Assembly: GCA_028282245.1 (NCBI GenBank)
Contig: JANQIL010000152.1
Location: 1-56,645, forward strand
Direction: 5' to 3'
Source: Magnetospira sp.
Lineage (GTDB): Bacteria; Pseudomonadota; Alphaproteobacteria; Rhodospirillales; Magnetospiraceae
DNA: 56,645 nt
The notes under the pieces were generated by a model. It did no database searches, was not told where the DNA came from, and was given only the letters and a program-made list of their open reading frames with translations. Both the position numbers and the translations under genes were made by a program. Position 1 is the stretch's first letter. Each line of letters opens with the position of its first letter. Below, piece by piece: positions 35,632 through 43,668 of this stretch.

Positions 35632-36264
35632 CTATTCCGCCTTCTGGCCGATCCTGGACTCGGTCCCGGCCAGCAGGCGCCGGATGTTGGCGTGGTGGCG
35701 GCCGATGGCGAGCAGGGCCAGGAGGGCGGCCAGAACCGCCGCGCGGGAGTCGGCGAACAGGACGGCGAAAGCCGGCGCCGCGGCCAACGCCACCAGGGCG
35801 GCCAGCGACGAGTAACGGAACAGGGCGGCGACCAGGAGCCATGTCGCGCCGGCCGCCAGCCCGACCGGCCAGGCATAGGCGGCGAGCGTTCCCAGTGTCG
35901 TCGCCACCCCCTTGCCGCCCCTGAACCGCAGCCAGATCGGGAAATTATGCCCGATCACCGCGAACAGACCGGCCAGCAGCGCATAGTCCTCCGACGCCGG
36001 GTCGCCGGCCGTCGCGACACGAAACGCCAGCACCACCAACGCCCCCTTGCCGGCATCCAGGACCAGGGTCAGGAAGGCGGCCAGCCTGTTGCCGGTGCGC
36101 AGCACGTTGGTCGCCCCGATGTTGCCCGACCCGACGGACCGCAGGTCGCCCAGCCCGAACAGCCTCGCCATCACCAGCCCGAACGGAATCGAGCCGGCCA
36201 GATAGCCGAGCAACGCCGCCAACTGATGCATCATCGCGATGTCCGGGTAGCCGGTGCCGTTCAT
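35632..36264 (-). CDS. plsY: Glycerol-3-phosphate acyltransferase (acyl-phosphate type)
   Basis: PlsY transfers an acyl group from acyl-phosphate to glycerol-3-phosphate, the first step of phospholipid synthesis. The 210-residue integral membrane protein has the three family motifs: LAGSIPFGLVMARLFGLGDLRSVGSGNIGATNVLRTG, VIGHNFPIWLRFRGGKGVATTLG, and a C-terminal membrane region ending HHANIRRLLAGTESRIG. GGGGGA lies about seven bases before the ATG at 36264. It is the last gene of pyrB-pyrC-plsY, a recurrent order in alphaproteobacteria. The frame stays open upstream but overlaps pyrC. Confidence 0.95.
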   Translation of the reverse strand: MNGTGYPDIAMMHQLAALLGYLAGSIPFGLVMARLFGLGDLRSVGSGNIGATNVLRTGNRLAAFLTLVLDAGKGALVVLAFRVATAGDPASEDYALLAGLFAVIGHNFPIWLRFRGGKGVATTLGTLAAYAWPVGLAAGATWLLVAALFRYSSLAALVALAAAPAFAVLFADSRAAVLAALLALLAIGRHHANIRRLLAGTESRIGQKAE

Positions 36265-36284
36265 GTCCGTTTCCCCCGCAACAC

Positions 36285-37592
36285 CTAACGCTGGAACACC
36301 GTGCGACCGTCGATCACCGTGCGCAGGGCGCGGCCCTGGGTCAGATAGCTGTCGAACGGGGTGTTCTTGGATTTGCTCAACAGGTCCTCGCGGTCGATCC
36401 GCCACGGCCGCTCCGGATCGAACAGCAGCAGGTCGGCCGGGCCGCCCCTCTCCAGGCGTCCGGCCGGCAGACCCAGCAAATCGGCCGGGGCCGAGGTCAG
36501 CTTGCGCAACAGGTCGATCATCGACAGCTGTCCGTTGCGCTCCAGTTCGAGCGAGATCGGCAGCAGGGTTTCCAGGCCGACCCCGCCGAACGCCGCCTGG
36601 CCGAACGGCAGGCGCTTCGATTCCTCGTCCTCCGGCGCATGGTCGGAGGCGATCACGTCGATGGTGCCGTCGGCCAAACCGGCGATCACCGCCTGGCGGT
36701 CGGACTCGCCGCGCAACGGCGGCGACAGCTTGGCGAAGGTGCGGTAATCGCCGACCGCCAGTTCGTTGAGGGCGAAGTAGAACGGCGCGGTGTCGCAGGT
36801 CACGCGCAGGCCGCGCGCCTTGGCCGCGCGGATGGCGTCGATGGCGTCGGCGGTGGTTACGTGGGCGATGTGCAGGCGTCCGCCGGTCAGCTCCAGCAGC
36901 CGGATGTCGCGCTCGACGAAGATCACCTCGGCCTGCGGCGGAATGCCGACCAGACCGAGCCGGGTCGCCATCGGGCTGGCGTTGACCACTCCCTCGCCGG
37001 CCAGCCCCGGGTCCTCCGGATGCTGGACGATCAGCAGGTCGAAGGTGGCGGCGTATTGCAGGGCGCGGCGCATGGTGGCGCTGTCGGCGATGCTTTTCAC
37101 GCCATCGGTGAAGGCCACCGCGCCGAACTGCGCCAACAGTCCCATCTCGGCCAGCTCCGAGCCCTCCAGGCCCTTGGTCACGGCGCCGTAGGGATAGACC
37201 TTCGCGAGCCCCAGAAGGCGGGCCCGGCGGGCCACGAACTCGACCACGGAAATATCGTCGATCACCGGAACGGTGTTGGGCAGGCAGACCATGGTGGTCA
37301 CCCCGCCGGCCGCCGCCGCCTGGCCGGCCGAGGCCAGGGTCCCCTTGTGCTCCTCGCCGGGCTCGCGCACCTGAACCCGCATGTCGACCAATCCCGGACA
37401 CAGAACATGCCCCCCGCAATCGACGCTCCGCATGCCGTCCGGCACCCCGGCGGCGAACAGGCCGGGGCCGAAATCGACGATGGTCTCGCCCTCGGCGAGC
37501 AATGCTCCCGAGGCGTCGAGGCCGCTCGCCGGGTCGATCAGGCGGGCGTTGACGTAGGCGGTGGGCGGCGGCGGCGTATCGGTCACCGACAT
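36285..37592 (-). CDS. pyrC: Dihydroorotase-like protein (PyrC type, HxH motif not conserved)
   Basis: This 435-residue amidohydrolase-fold protein is placed directly after pyrB. The family blocks are LCPGLVDMRVQVREPGEEHKGTLASAGQAAAAGGVTTMVCLPNT, HIAHVTTADAIDAIR and ASDHAPEDEESK. In active dihydroorotases the first block reads D-x-H-x-H-x-R-E-P-G; here both metal-binding histidines are replaced (R72 and Q74). It therefore resembles the catalytically dead PyrC' partners that stabilise aspartate transcarbamoylase in Pseudomonas and relatives. If so, the true dihydroorotase is encoded elsewhere. Its start overlaps the pyrB stop (ATGA), fitting a fixed one-to-one complex. Confidence 0.85.
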   Translation of the reverse strand: MSVTDTPPPPTAYVNARLIDPASGLDASGALLAEGETIVDFGPGLFAAGVPDGMRSVDCGGHVLCPGLVDMRVQVREPGEEHKGTLASAGQAAAAGGVTTMVCLPNTVPVIDDISVVEFVARRARLLGLAKVYPYGAVTKGLEGSELAEMGLLAQFGAVAFTDGVKSIADSATMRRALQYAATFDLLIVQHPEDPGLAGEGVVNASPMATRLGLVGIPPQAEVIFVERDIRLLELTGGRLHIAHVTTADAIDAIRAAKARGLRVTCDTAPFYFALNELAVGDYRTFAKLSPPLRGESDRQAVIAGLADGTIDVIASDHAPEDEESKRLPFGQAAFGGVGLETLLPISLELERNGQLSMIDLLRKLTSAPADLLGLPAGRLERGGPADLLLFDPERPWRIDREDLLSKSKNTPFDSYLTQGRALRTVIDGRTVFQR

Positions 37593-38560
37593 CAGGCGCG
37601 GCCCTCCCGGATCGGCGGCAGGTTGGCGGACAGAATTTCGAGCACCGCCATGCGCACCGCGACTCCCATCTCCACCTGCTCGCGGATCACGCTACGGCCA
37701 ATGTCGTCGGCCACCTCGGCATCGATCTCGACACCCCGGTTCATCGGCCCCGGATGCATGATCAGGGCGTCCGGCTTGGCGGCCGACAGCTTCTCGTAGT
37801 CGAGCCCGAAGAAATGGAAATACTCTCGGATGCTCGGAAAATAATTGGCCTGCATGCGTTCCTTCTGGAGCCGCAGCATCATCACGATGTCGCAGTCCCG
37901 CAGGCCCCGCCGCATGTCGTGGTGGATCTCGGCGCCGAGCATCTCGGCGCCGCGCGGGATCAGCGTCCTGGGAGCGATCAGGCGGACCCGCGCGCCCATG
38001 GTATTGAGCAGGTGGATGTTGGAGCGGGCGACCCGCGAATGGGTGATGTCGCCGCAGATGGCGACGATCAGGTTGTCCAGATGACCCTTGCGGCGACGGA
38101 TGGTGAGGGCGTCGAGCAGCGCCTGGGTGGGGTGCTCGTGGGCCCCGTCCCCGGCGTTGATCACCGCGCTGTGAACCTTCTCGCTGAGCAGCTTGACGGC
38201 GCCGGACTGGTTGTGACGAACCACCAGAACGTCCGGGTGCATGGCGTTCAGGGTCATCGCGGTGTCGATCAGGGTCTCGCCCTTCTTCACGCTGCTGGTC
38301 GCCACGTTCATGGTGATGACGTCGGCCCCCAGACGCTGCGCGGCGGCGTCGAACGACGTGCGGGTGCGGGTCGATTCCTCGAAAAACAGATTGATGATGG
38401 TACGCCCGCCCAGCAACTGGCGCTTCTTGTTGGCCTGCCGGTTCTGCGCCACATAGACCTCTGAACGGTCCAGAATGAGCGAAATCTCGGGCGGCGTCAG
38501 GCCTTCGATCCCGAGCAGGTGGCGGTGGGTGAACACCCGGGTGGCATCGGATTCGTTCAT
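37592..38560 (-). CDS. pyrB: Aspartate carbamoyltransferase catalytic subunit
   Basis: PyrB condenses carbamoyl phosphate and aspartate, the committing step of pyrimidine synthesis. The 322-residue protein has the carbamoyl-phosphate motif [12 protein letters not shown], the 80s-loop region [44 protein letters not shown] and [11 protein letters not shown]. The ATG at 38560 is used; an upstream ATG at 38608 gives a less typical N-terminus. The ribosome-binding site is weak. The overlap with the pyrC-like start suggests equal production. No pyrI regulatory-chain gene is present, consistent with a PyrB-PyrC' type enzyme. Confidence 0.96.
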   Translation of the reverse strand: MNESDATRVFTHRHLLGIEGLTPPEISLILDRSEVYVAQNRQANKKRQLLGGRTIINLFFEESTRTRTSFDAAAQRLGADVITMNVATSSVKKGETLIDTAMTLNAMHPDVLVVRHNQSGAVKLLSEKVHSAVINAGDGAHEHPTQALLDALTIRRRKGHLDNLIVAICGDITHSRVARSNIHLLNTMGARVRLIAPRTLIPRGAEMLGAEIHHDMRRGLRDCDIVMMLRLQKERMQANYFPSIREYFHFFGLDYEKLSAAKPDALIMHPGPMNRGVEIDAEVADDIGRSVIREQVEMGVAVRMAVLEILSANLPPIREGRA

Positions 38561-38621
38561 CGCCGGGGAGCATACCGCCACCGTCCGGGCGCGGCAACGG
38601 TCGTGCATCTTGGCGCGGCGA

Positions 38622-39545
38622 CTATCCGAGCAGCAGGATAACCACCGGCAGGGTCAGCATGGCGGCCAGGGTCGTGATGGTGATGATTCCCGCCATCATC
38701 CGGTCGTCGCCTCCCAGCGCGCGGGCCAGGATATAGGCATTGGGCGCCCCCGGCATGGCGCCCCACAGCACGGTGACGGCGAGGGTCAGCCCCTCCATGC
38801 CGAGTCCCGACCCGATCCCCCAGATGACCGCCGGCATCAGAACCAGCTTGACCGCGGTGGTCGCGCCGACCACCGCTCCGGCGGCCCGCGCCGCCGCGAT
38901 GTTCAACCCGGCGCCGATGGCGAGCAGTGCCATCGGCAACGCGGCGCGCGACAGGATCTCCAGGAACGGCCCGACCAGCGGCGGCAGACCGAGCCCGGAG
39001 ACGTTGAGCAGAAGACCGAGGACGATCGCCAGGACGAGCGGATTCCGAATCAGCGACAGGGCCACCGCGCGCGCCGACGGAGCGTTTTCGCGGGTCCCGA
39101 ACGCGACCAGCACCATCACGCAGATCACGTTGACCAATAGAATACCTGACGCCACGCACATGGTCGCGATGATCGTTCCCGGATCGCCGAACAGAGCCGT
39201 CGGCACGGCCAGGGCGACGTAGGTGTTGAACCGCACCACGCCCTGAAAAACCGAGGTGAACCCCGGCCCGTCCACCGGCAGATGACGGCGCAGCAGAAGC
39301 GCGCCGGCGGCGAACAGCAGAATCGTCGCCCACACCGCCGCGAATATCGGCCAGACATCGAGCCCGATCAGATCGGACCCCGCCACCCGGTGCACCAGAA
39401 GGGCCGGAAAGAACAGGTAGTACACCAGCTTCTCGACCACCGGCCAGAACCCGTCGGGGACCCAGCCGCCGTGCTTGAACGCGAAACCAAGGCCGATCAG
39501 CGCGAAAATAGGAAACAGCGATTCAAGAACCGGAAGCATGCCCAT
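38622..39545 (-). CDS. AEC-family (auxin efflux carrier-like) permease
   Basis: This 307-residue integral membrane protein has about ten hydrophobic segments and the AEC family layout: two similar halves of five helices, each broken by an asparagine/proline-containing helix ([21 protein letters not shown] in the first half, [19 protein letters not shown] in the second). AEC proteins in bacteria export or exchange malate, malonate or similar acids; the substrate here is unknown. It stands 61 bases upstream of the pyrB start in the same direction but also has its own gap of about 250 bases upstream containing a terminator for the preceding operon, so it probably has its own promoter. Confidence 0.9.
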   Translation of the reverse strand: MGMLPVLESLFPIFALIGLGFAFKHGGWVPDGFWPVVEKLVYYLFFPALLVHRVAGSDLIGLDVWPIFAAVWATILLFAAGALLLRRHLPVDGPGFTSVFQGVVRFNTYVALAVPTALFGDPGTIIATMCVASGILLVNVICVMVLVAFGTRENAPSARAVALSLIRNPLVLAIVLGLLLNVSGLGLPPLVGPFLEILSRAALPMALLAIGAGLNIAAARAAGAVVGATTAVKLVLMPAVIWGIGSGLGMEGLTLAVTVLWGAMPGAPNAYILARALGGDDRMMAGIITITTLAAMLTLPVVILLLG

Positions 39546-39607
39546 GGGTAGCGCCTCGGCCGTCCTCCCGGCAAGGCGGATTCGCCGGCCCGCGCGCCGC
39601 CGGATCG

Positions 39608-39634
39608 AAAAAAAAGACCGGCCAGCGGCCGGTC
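39608..39634 (-). terminator. Intrinsic terminator of the lipid A operon
   Basis: Read on the minus strand, GACCGGCC, loop GCT, GGCCGGTC forms a perfect eight-base-pair stem followed by eight T. It lies about 160 bases after the last gene of the leftward msbA-to-acyltransferase operon; the region between (39635-39791) holds no gene. Confidence 0.85.
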
Positions 39635-39791
39635 AGTCAGAGAGTTCGCAAGAGGGATCGTCATGATCTGAGGGCAAGTATAACGAACCCTCGGGCCGAC
39701 GATGTGACCGCCATCACGCGGCGCGAAAAAAGCCCGAAAAAAAGCGGCCGGTCGGCGATTCGGATCGCGCGGTTTCGGCGCGAGGGCATCC

Positions 39792-40682
39792 TCAGGTCCT
39801 GGGCCAGCGATTGTGGACCCACAGCCATTGTCCCGGCCGCTCGCGAATCCAGGTTTCAAGCACCCGGTTGACCTCGGTCATCGCCGCCACCACGTCGGCG
39901 TGCCGGTCGCCGCCCCGAGGCAGGTCCATCGGCGGATGGAAGGTGCAGCGAAAGCGCGCCCCGCCAAGCCGCTCGGTGCGCGACGGGATCACCGGACAAT
40001 CGAACTTGCGGGCCAGCTCGGCCAGGGCCGGCGCCGTCATCGCGTCGCGGCCGAAGAACGGCACCGCGATGCCGTCGTTCATCTTCTGGTCGACCAGCAT
40101 GCCGATGCTGCGCCCCTCGCCCAGCGACGCGAGCAGCATCCGCGCGCCCTTCGGCCCCTTGGGAATCAGGCGGCCGCCGAACGCCGCCCGGCCGCGCCGA
40201 TAGAGCCATTCCATGTGCCGGTTGTTGGCCGCCCGGTAGACCTGATCCCCATCCAGGCCGCGCTGCGCCGCGACGATGGAGATCACCTCCCAATTGGCCA
40301 GGTGTCCCGAAAAGAACAGTCCCGGTCGGCCGCTATCGCGCACCGCGTCGATATGCTCGGCGCCGACCACCTCGATCCGGCCGCCAACATCGGCGCCCCG
40401 GACGTCCAGTCGGTCCAGGTGCGGATGCTCGCCGGCCAGCCGTCCCAGGTTGTCCCACATCTCGCGCAGCCAGGCGCGACGCTGGCCGGGCGTCGCGTCG
40501 GGCAGCGCGCGGGCCAGATTGGCGGCGGCCCGCCGATGCACCGGCAGCAGCGGCCCGACGACGCGCGCCACCGCTCCGCACATGCCCGACGACAGGTCCA
40601 TCGGAATCTGCCGCAGGGCGTACCAAGCGGTCGCCACGACACCGGCCAGCAATGGATCGACAAGATGCTGCTTGAAAGTCAT
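39792..40682 (-). CDS. LpxL/HtrB-type lipid A acyltransferase
   Basis: This 296-residue protein has an N-terminal membrane-anchor helix (LLAGVVATAWYALRQIP). The acyltransferase box is GLFFSGHLANWEV (H-x4-D/E type, here H and E), with further blocks RAANNRHMEWLYRRGR, IPKGPKGARMLLASLGEGRSIGMLVDQKMNDGIAVPFFG and NRVLETWIRERPGQWLWVHNRW. This is the late-acyltransferase family that adds secondary acyl chains to Kdo-lipid A. The ATG at 40682 overlaps the lpxK stop by four bases. It is the last gene of the lipid A operon and is followed by a terminator. Whether it is LpxL- or LpxM-like cannot be resolved. Confidence 0.92.
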   Translation of the reverse strand: MTFKQHLVDPLLAGVVATAWYALRQIPMDLSSGMCGAVARVVGPLLPVHRRAAANLARALPDATPGQRRAWLREMWDNLGRLAGEHPHLDRLDVRGADVGGRIEVVGAEHIDAVRDSGRPGLFFSGHLANWEVISIVAAQRGLDGDQVYRAANNRHMEWLYRRGRAAFGGRLIPKGPKGARMLLASLGEGRSIGMLVDQKMNDGIAVPFFGRDAMTAPALAELARKFDCPVIPSRTERLGGARFRCTFHPPMDLPRGGDRHADVVAAMTEVNRVLETWIRERPGQWLWVHNRWPRT

Positions 40683-41662
40683 CGCGGATCGATCAACGGC
40701 TCCAGCAAACGGTCGAGCGCCGTTTCGTTCCCCCAATCCACGCGCACTGTCAAGACCTCGATGTCGGCGCGCCACCGCTCCGGCAGCCGCACCCAGTCCT
40801 TTTCGGTGGTTGCAAGCCGCGCATCGAGGCCGGCCGCCGCCGTCCGCAGATCATCGAGGTCGTTCCACGAGTAGGGATGGTGGTCGGCGAACGCCCGGGT
40901 CGCCGCGAGATCGGCCCCCAGGTCGCGCAAGGTTCGAAAGAATTTTTCCGGGCGGCCGATGCCGGCGAACGCCAATACCCGGCGGCCGGCCAGGCGCTCC
41001 GACTCATCGGAATCCGGCCGCAGGTCGGCGCGCAGCACCGGGCGGCGGAACGAGTCCAGATCGACGAGCGGCGCTTCCGGCGGTCCCAGGACAACCACCG
41101 CGTCGGCGCGCGCCAGGCCGCGCCCCACCGTCTCGCGCAATGGTCCGGACGGAAACACCCGTCGATTGCCGAACCCCACCCCGGAGTCGATCACCACCAA
41201 CGACAGATCCTTGGCCAGGCTTGGGTTCTGGAAGCCGTCGTCGAGGATCAGCAGATCGGCCCCGGCCGCCGTCGCGGCGCGCGCCCCGGCCACCCGGTCG
41301 GCCGCCACCCAGACCGGCGCGACGGCGGCCAGCAGCAGCGCCTCGTCGCCCACGTCCGCCGCGCCATGGGTCGCCGGGCACACCCGCGCCGGGCCCCTGA
41401 GGCGACCGCCATAGCCACGCGTCAGAACGTGCGGTCGCCGTCCGGCGGCGATCAGCCGGTCGGCCAGGGACAACGCCACCGGGGTCTTGCCGGCCCCGCC
41501 CAGGGTCAGATTGCCGACGCAGATCACCGGCACCCCGGCGGGTCGCGGGCGGACCGCCGCGCGGCGCAGCCGGCCGGCCGCGTCAAACAGCCAGCCAAGC
41601 GGCGCCAGGGTCCGGGCCAGCGGGGTCGGCCGCGGCCGGTTCCAGAAATCAGGCGCCCGCAC
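40679..41662 (-). CDS. lpxK: Tetraacyldisaccharide 4'-kinase
   Basis: LpxK phosphorylates the 4' position of the lipid A precursor at the inner membrane. The 327-residue protein begins MRAPDFWNRPRPTPLARTLAPLGWLF, has the P-loop VGNLTLGGAGKTPVALSLA at about residues 49-67, then HVLTRGYGGRLRGPARV, GDEALLLA, LLILDDGFQNPSLAKDLSLVVID and VLAFAGIGRPEKFFRTL. Its start overlaps the end of waaA by 14 bases and its end overlaps the next acyltransferase, so expression is coupled. Confidence 0.97.
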   Translation of the reverse strand: MRAPDFWNRPRPTPLARTLAPLGWLFDAAGRLRRAAVRPRPAGVPVICVGNLTLGGAGKTPVALSLADRLIAAGRRPHVLTRGYGGRLRGPARVCPATHGAADVGDEALLLAAVAPVWVAADRVAGARAATAAGADLLILDDGFQNPSLAKDLSLVVIDSGVGFGNRRVFPSGPLRETVGRGLARADAVVVLGPPEAPLVDLDSFRRPVLRADLRPDSDESERLAGRRVLAFAGIGRPEKFFRTLRDLGADLAATRAFADHHPYSWNDLDDLRTAAAGLDARLATTEKDWVRLPERWRADIEVLTVRVDWGNETALDRLLEPLIDPR

Positions 41663-42935
41663 CGCCGTCTCCCGGCAGGGCGTCGAGATAGCCTTGGAGA
41701 CGATTCATCAGGGCGTCCAGCACCCCGGCCTTGCCCTCCGCCACCTGACGCGCCGCCATCCCCATGCGGGCCACCTCGTTCGGGCTGCGCAGCAGGTGTT
41801 CGAGCGCGGCGCGCAACTCCGCCTCGCCGTTGACCAGGACGCTGCCTTGGGCCGCCGCCAGATCCTGGGCCACGGCGGCGAAATTGTCCATGTGCGGGCC
41901 GTGCAGCACCGTGCAGCCGAAACGGGCCGGCTCCAGGGGATTCTGGCCACCGCGCCCGATCAGCGACTTGCCGACCAGAACGATGGGGCAGAGCCGGAAG
42001 AACAGACCGGTCTCGCCCAGGGTGTCGGCCAGATAGACCCCGGTCGCGCCGTCCGGCACCTCGCCGCGCGACCGCCGCGCGATGCCGATACCCAGATCGT
42101 CCAGATCGGCCTCGATGTCGTCGCCGCGCGACGGATGGCGCGGCACGATGACGGTCAGCAGGCAGGAATCGAGACGCGACAGGTCGCGGTGCACCCGACC
42201 GATCAGCGCCTCCTCGCCCGGATGGGTGCTGACCGCCAGCCACAGGGGCCGCTCGGCGAACACCCGCCACAGCAGGTCGCATTCGGCGGCGTCGACCGGC
42301 AGCGGCGGCGAGGCGTACTTGAGGTTGCCCAGGCAACCGGTGGCTGGCGCGCCCAGCACGGACAGCCTGCGGGCATCCTCCGGGCTCTGCCCGAGGCACA
42401 GGTCGAAGCTCTCCAGGATCCGCCGGATGTCGCTCGGAAGCAGCCGCCAGCGCCGAAACGAACGGTCCGACATGCGGCCGTTGACCAACACCAGAGGCAC
42501 CCCCCGGGCCGCCGCGCGCATCACCAGGTTGGGCCACAGCTCGGATTCCGCCCATAGCGCCAGATCGGGCCGCCAATGGTCGAGAAAGCGGTCGACCCAG
42601 GCCACGCGATCGACCGGAACATACTGATGAAACGCGCGCTCGGGCAGCCGTTCGGCCATCAGGCGCGCCGATGTGACGGTTCCGGTGGTCACCATCACAT
42701 GCAGGTCGCGGCGGGTCGCCAGCAGACGCTCGACGAGCGGCAGCACCGAGAGCGATTCGCCGACGCTCGCCGCGTGCAGCCAGATCAAGGGCCCCGGCGG
42801 ACGTGGCCGGCCGGCGGTCCCGACGCGCTCGGCGAACCGCGCGACGTCCTCCTTGCCGCGCGTCCGCCGCCGACGCAGGTGCCACAGCACCAGGGGACCG
42901 GCCAGGAGGGTCGCCAGACGGTACAGGCCCAGCAT
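41649..42935 (-). CDS. waaA: 3-deoxy-D-manno-octulosonic acid (Kdo) transferase
   Basis: WaaA attaches Kdo from CMP-Kdo to the lipid A precursor. The 428-residue GT-B/GT30 protein has a hydrophobic N-terminus, the family motif LIWLHAASVGESLSVLPLVERL with the catalytic glutamate region, WAESELWPNLVMRAA, VNGRMSDRSFRRW and the nucleotide-sugar site SLIGRGGQNPLEPARFGCTVLHGPHMDNF. The ATG at 42935 is preceded by GGGAGGG; an upstream ATG at 42995 would add residues not typical for the family. It sits between the DUF374 gene and lpxK. Confidence 0.96.
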   Translation of the reverse strand: MLGLYRLATLLAGPLVLWHLRRRRTRGKEDVARFAERVGTAGRPRPPGPLIWLHAASVGESLSVLPLVERLLATRRDLHVMVTTGTVTSARLMAERLPERAFHQYVPVDRVAWVDRFLDHWRPDLALWAESELWPNLVMRAAARGVPLVLVNGRMSDRSFRRWRLLPSDIRRILESFDLCLGQSPEDARRLSVLGAPATGCLGNLKYASPPLPVDAAECDLLWRVFAERPLWLAVSTHPGEEALIGRVHRDLSRLDSCLLTVIVPRHPSRGDDIEADLDDLGIGIARRSRGEVPDGATGVYLADTLGETGLFFRLCPIVLVGKSLIGRGGQNPLEPARFGCTVLHGPHMDNFAAVAQDLAAAQGSVLVNGEAELRAALEHLLRSPNEVARMGMAARQVAEGKAGVLDALMNRLQGYLDALPGDGGAGA

Positions 42936-42951
42936 CACGGCGCGCCCTCCC

Positions 42952-43668
42952 TCACCGCGCGGTCTCCGGGGCCGGTCCGATCGGATCGCGGCCACACAAC
43001 CGGTCGGCCTCGGCGGTCAATCCATTGAGGGTGTTTTCCAACCGCCGGCGCAGGACTTCCAGCGTCGCGTCATCGGCGTCGCGCGGCACCTCCAGCGGCG
43101 CCCCCCAGAGGAACAGCCCGCGAGAGAACGGCAACGGCACCAGAAAACGGTCCCAACTGCGGGATATCACCAGCGCCCGGCGGGCCGAATAGCTGACCGG
43201 CAGGATCGGCGCGCCGCTCAAGCGCGCCGCCTGAACAATCCCGGGACTGACCCGCATGCGCGGACCGCGCGGGCCGTCGGGGGTGAAACAGATGCTTTCG
43301 TCGTCGCGCAACAGCCTAAGAATGCTGCGGAACGCCGCCGCGCCGCCCTTGCGCGTCGAGCCGGTCACGGAGCCGATTCCGAACGCCTTCACGGTGCGCG
43401 CGATGAGCTGGCCGTCCCGGTGGCTGGAAATCAGCATATGGAGTCGACTGTGGCGCCCGCCGCGCAACGAGAACGGCATCATCAACATGCGGCCGTGCCA
43501 GAAGCAGCCGATGAACGGACGTTGCTCGGCGGCCAGCCGTTCGGCGACCCCGGCGTCCCGAATCTCCCAGCGGCCACTGCGCCAGAGCAGCCGGATGTAC
43601 AGGGTCCCGACGCCACACAGCACCGCTCGCACCGCGCCGCTACGCAGAACCGGCTTCAAGACGCGCAC
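42952..43668 (-). CDS. DUF374 lysophospholipid acyltransferase family protein
   Basis: This 238-residue protein has the DUF374/LPLAT core: FIGCFWHGRMLMMPF (H-x4-type box with a variant last position), HMLISSHRDGQLIARTVKAFGIGSVTGSTRKGGAAAFRSIL, ICFTPDGPRGPRMRVSPGIVQAARLSGAPILPVSYSARRAL and RSWDRFLVPLPFSRGLFLWGAPLEVP. Members sit in alphaproteobacterial lipid A operons between msbA and waaA; the exact acyl acceptor is not established. The end of the upstream msbA overlaps its start by 13 bases. Confidence 0.9.
   Translation of the reverse strand: MRVLKPVLRSGAVRAVLCGVGTLYIRLLWRSGRWEIRDAGVAERLAAEQRPFIGCFWHGRMLMMPFSLRGGRHSRLHMLISSHRDGQLIARTVKAFGIGSVTGSTRKGGAAAFRSILRLLRDDESICFTPDGPRGPRMRVSPGIVQAARLSGAPILPVSYSARRALVISRSWDRFLVPLPFSRGLFLWGAPLEVPRDADDATLEVLRRRLENTLNGLTAEADRLCGRDPIGPAPETAR

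Noticed and set aside
42952-43668. Calling the DUF374 gene an LpxL or LpxM lipid A acyltransferase
   Set aside because: It belongs to a distinct LPLAT subfamily; the LpxL-like gene of the operon is at 39792-40682.
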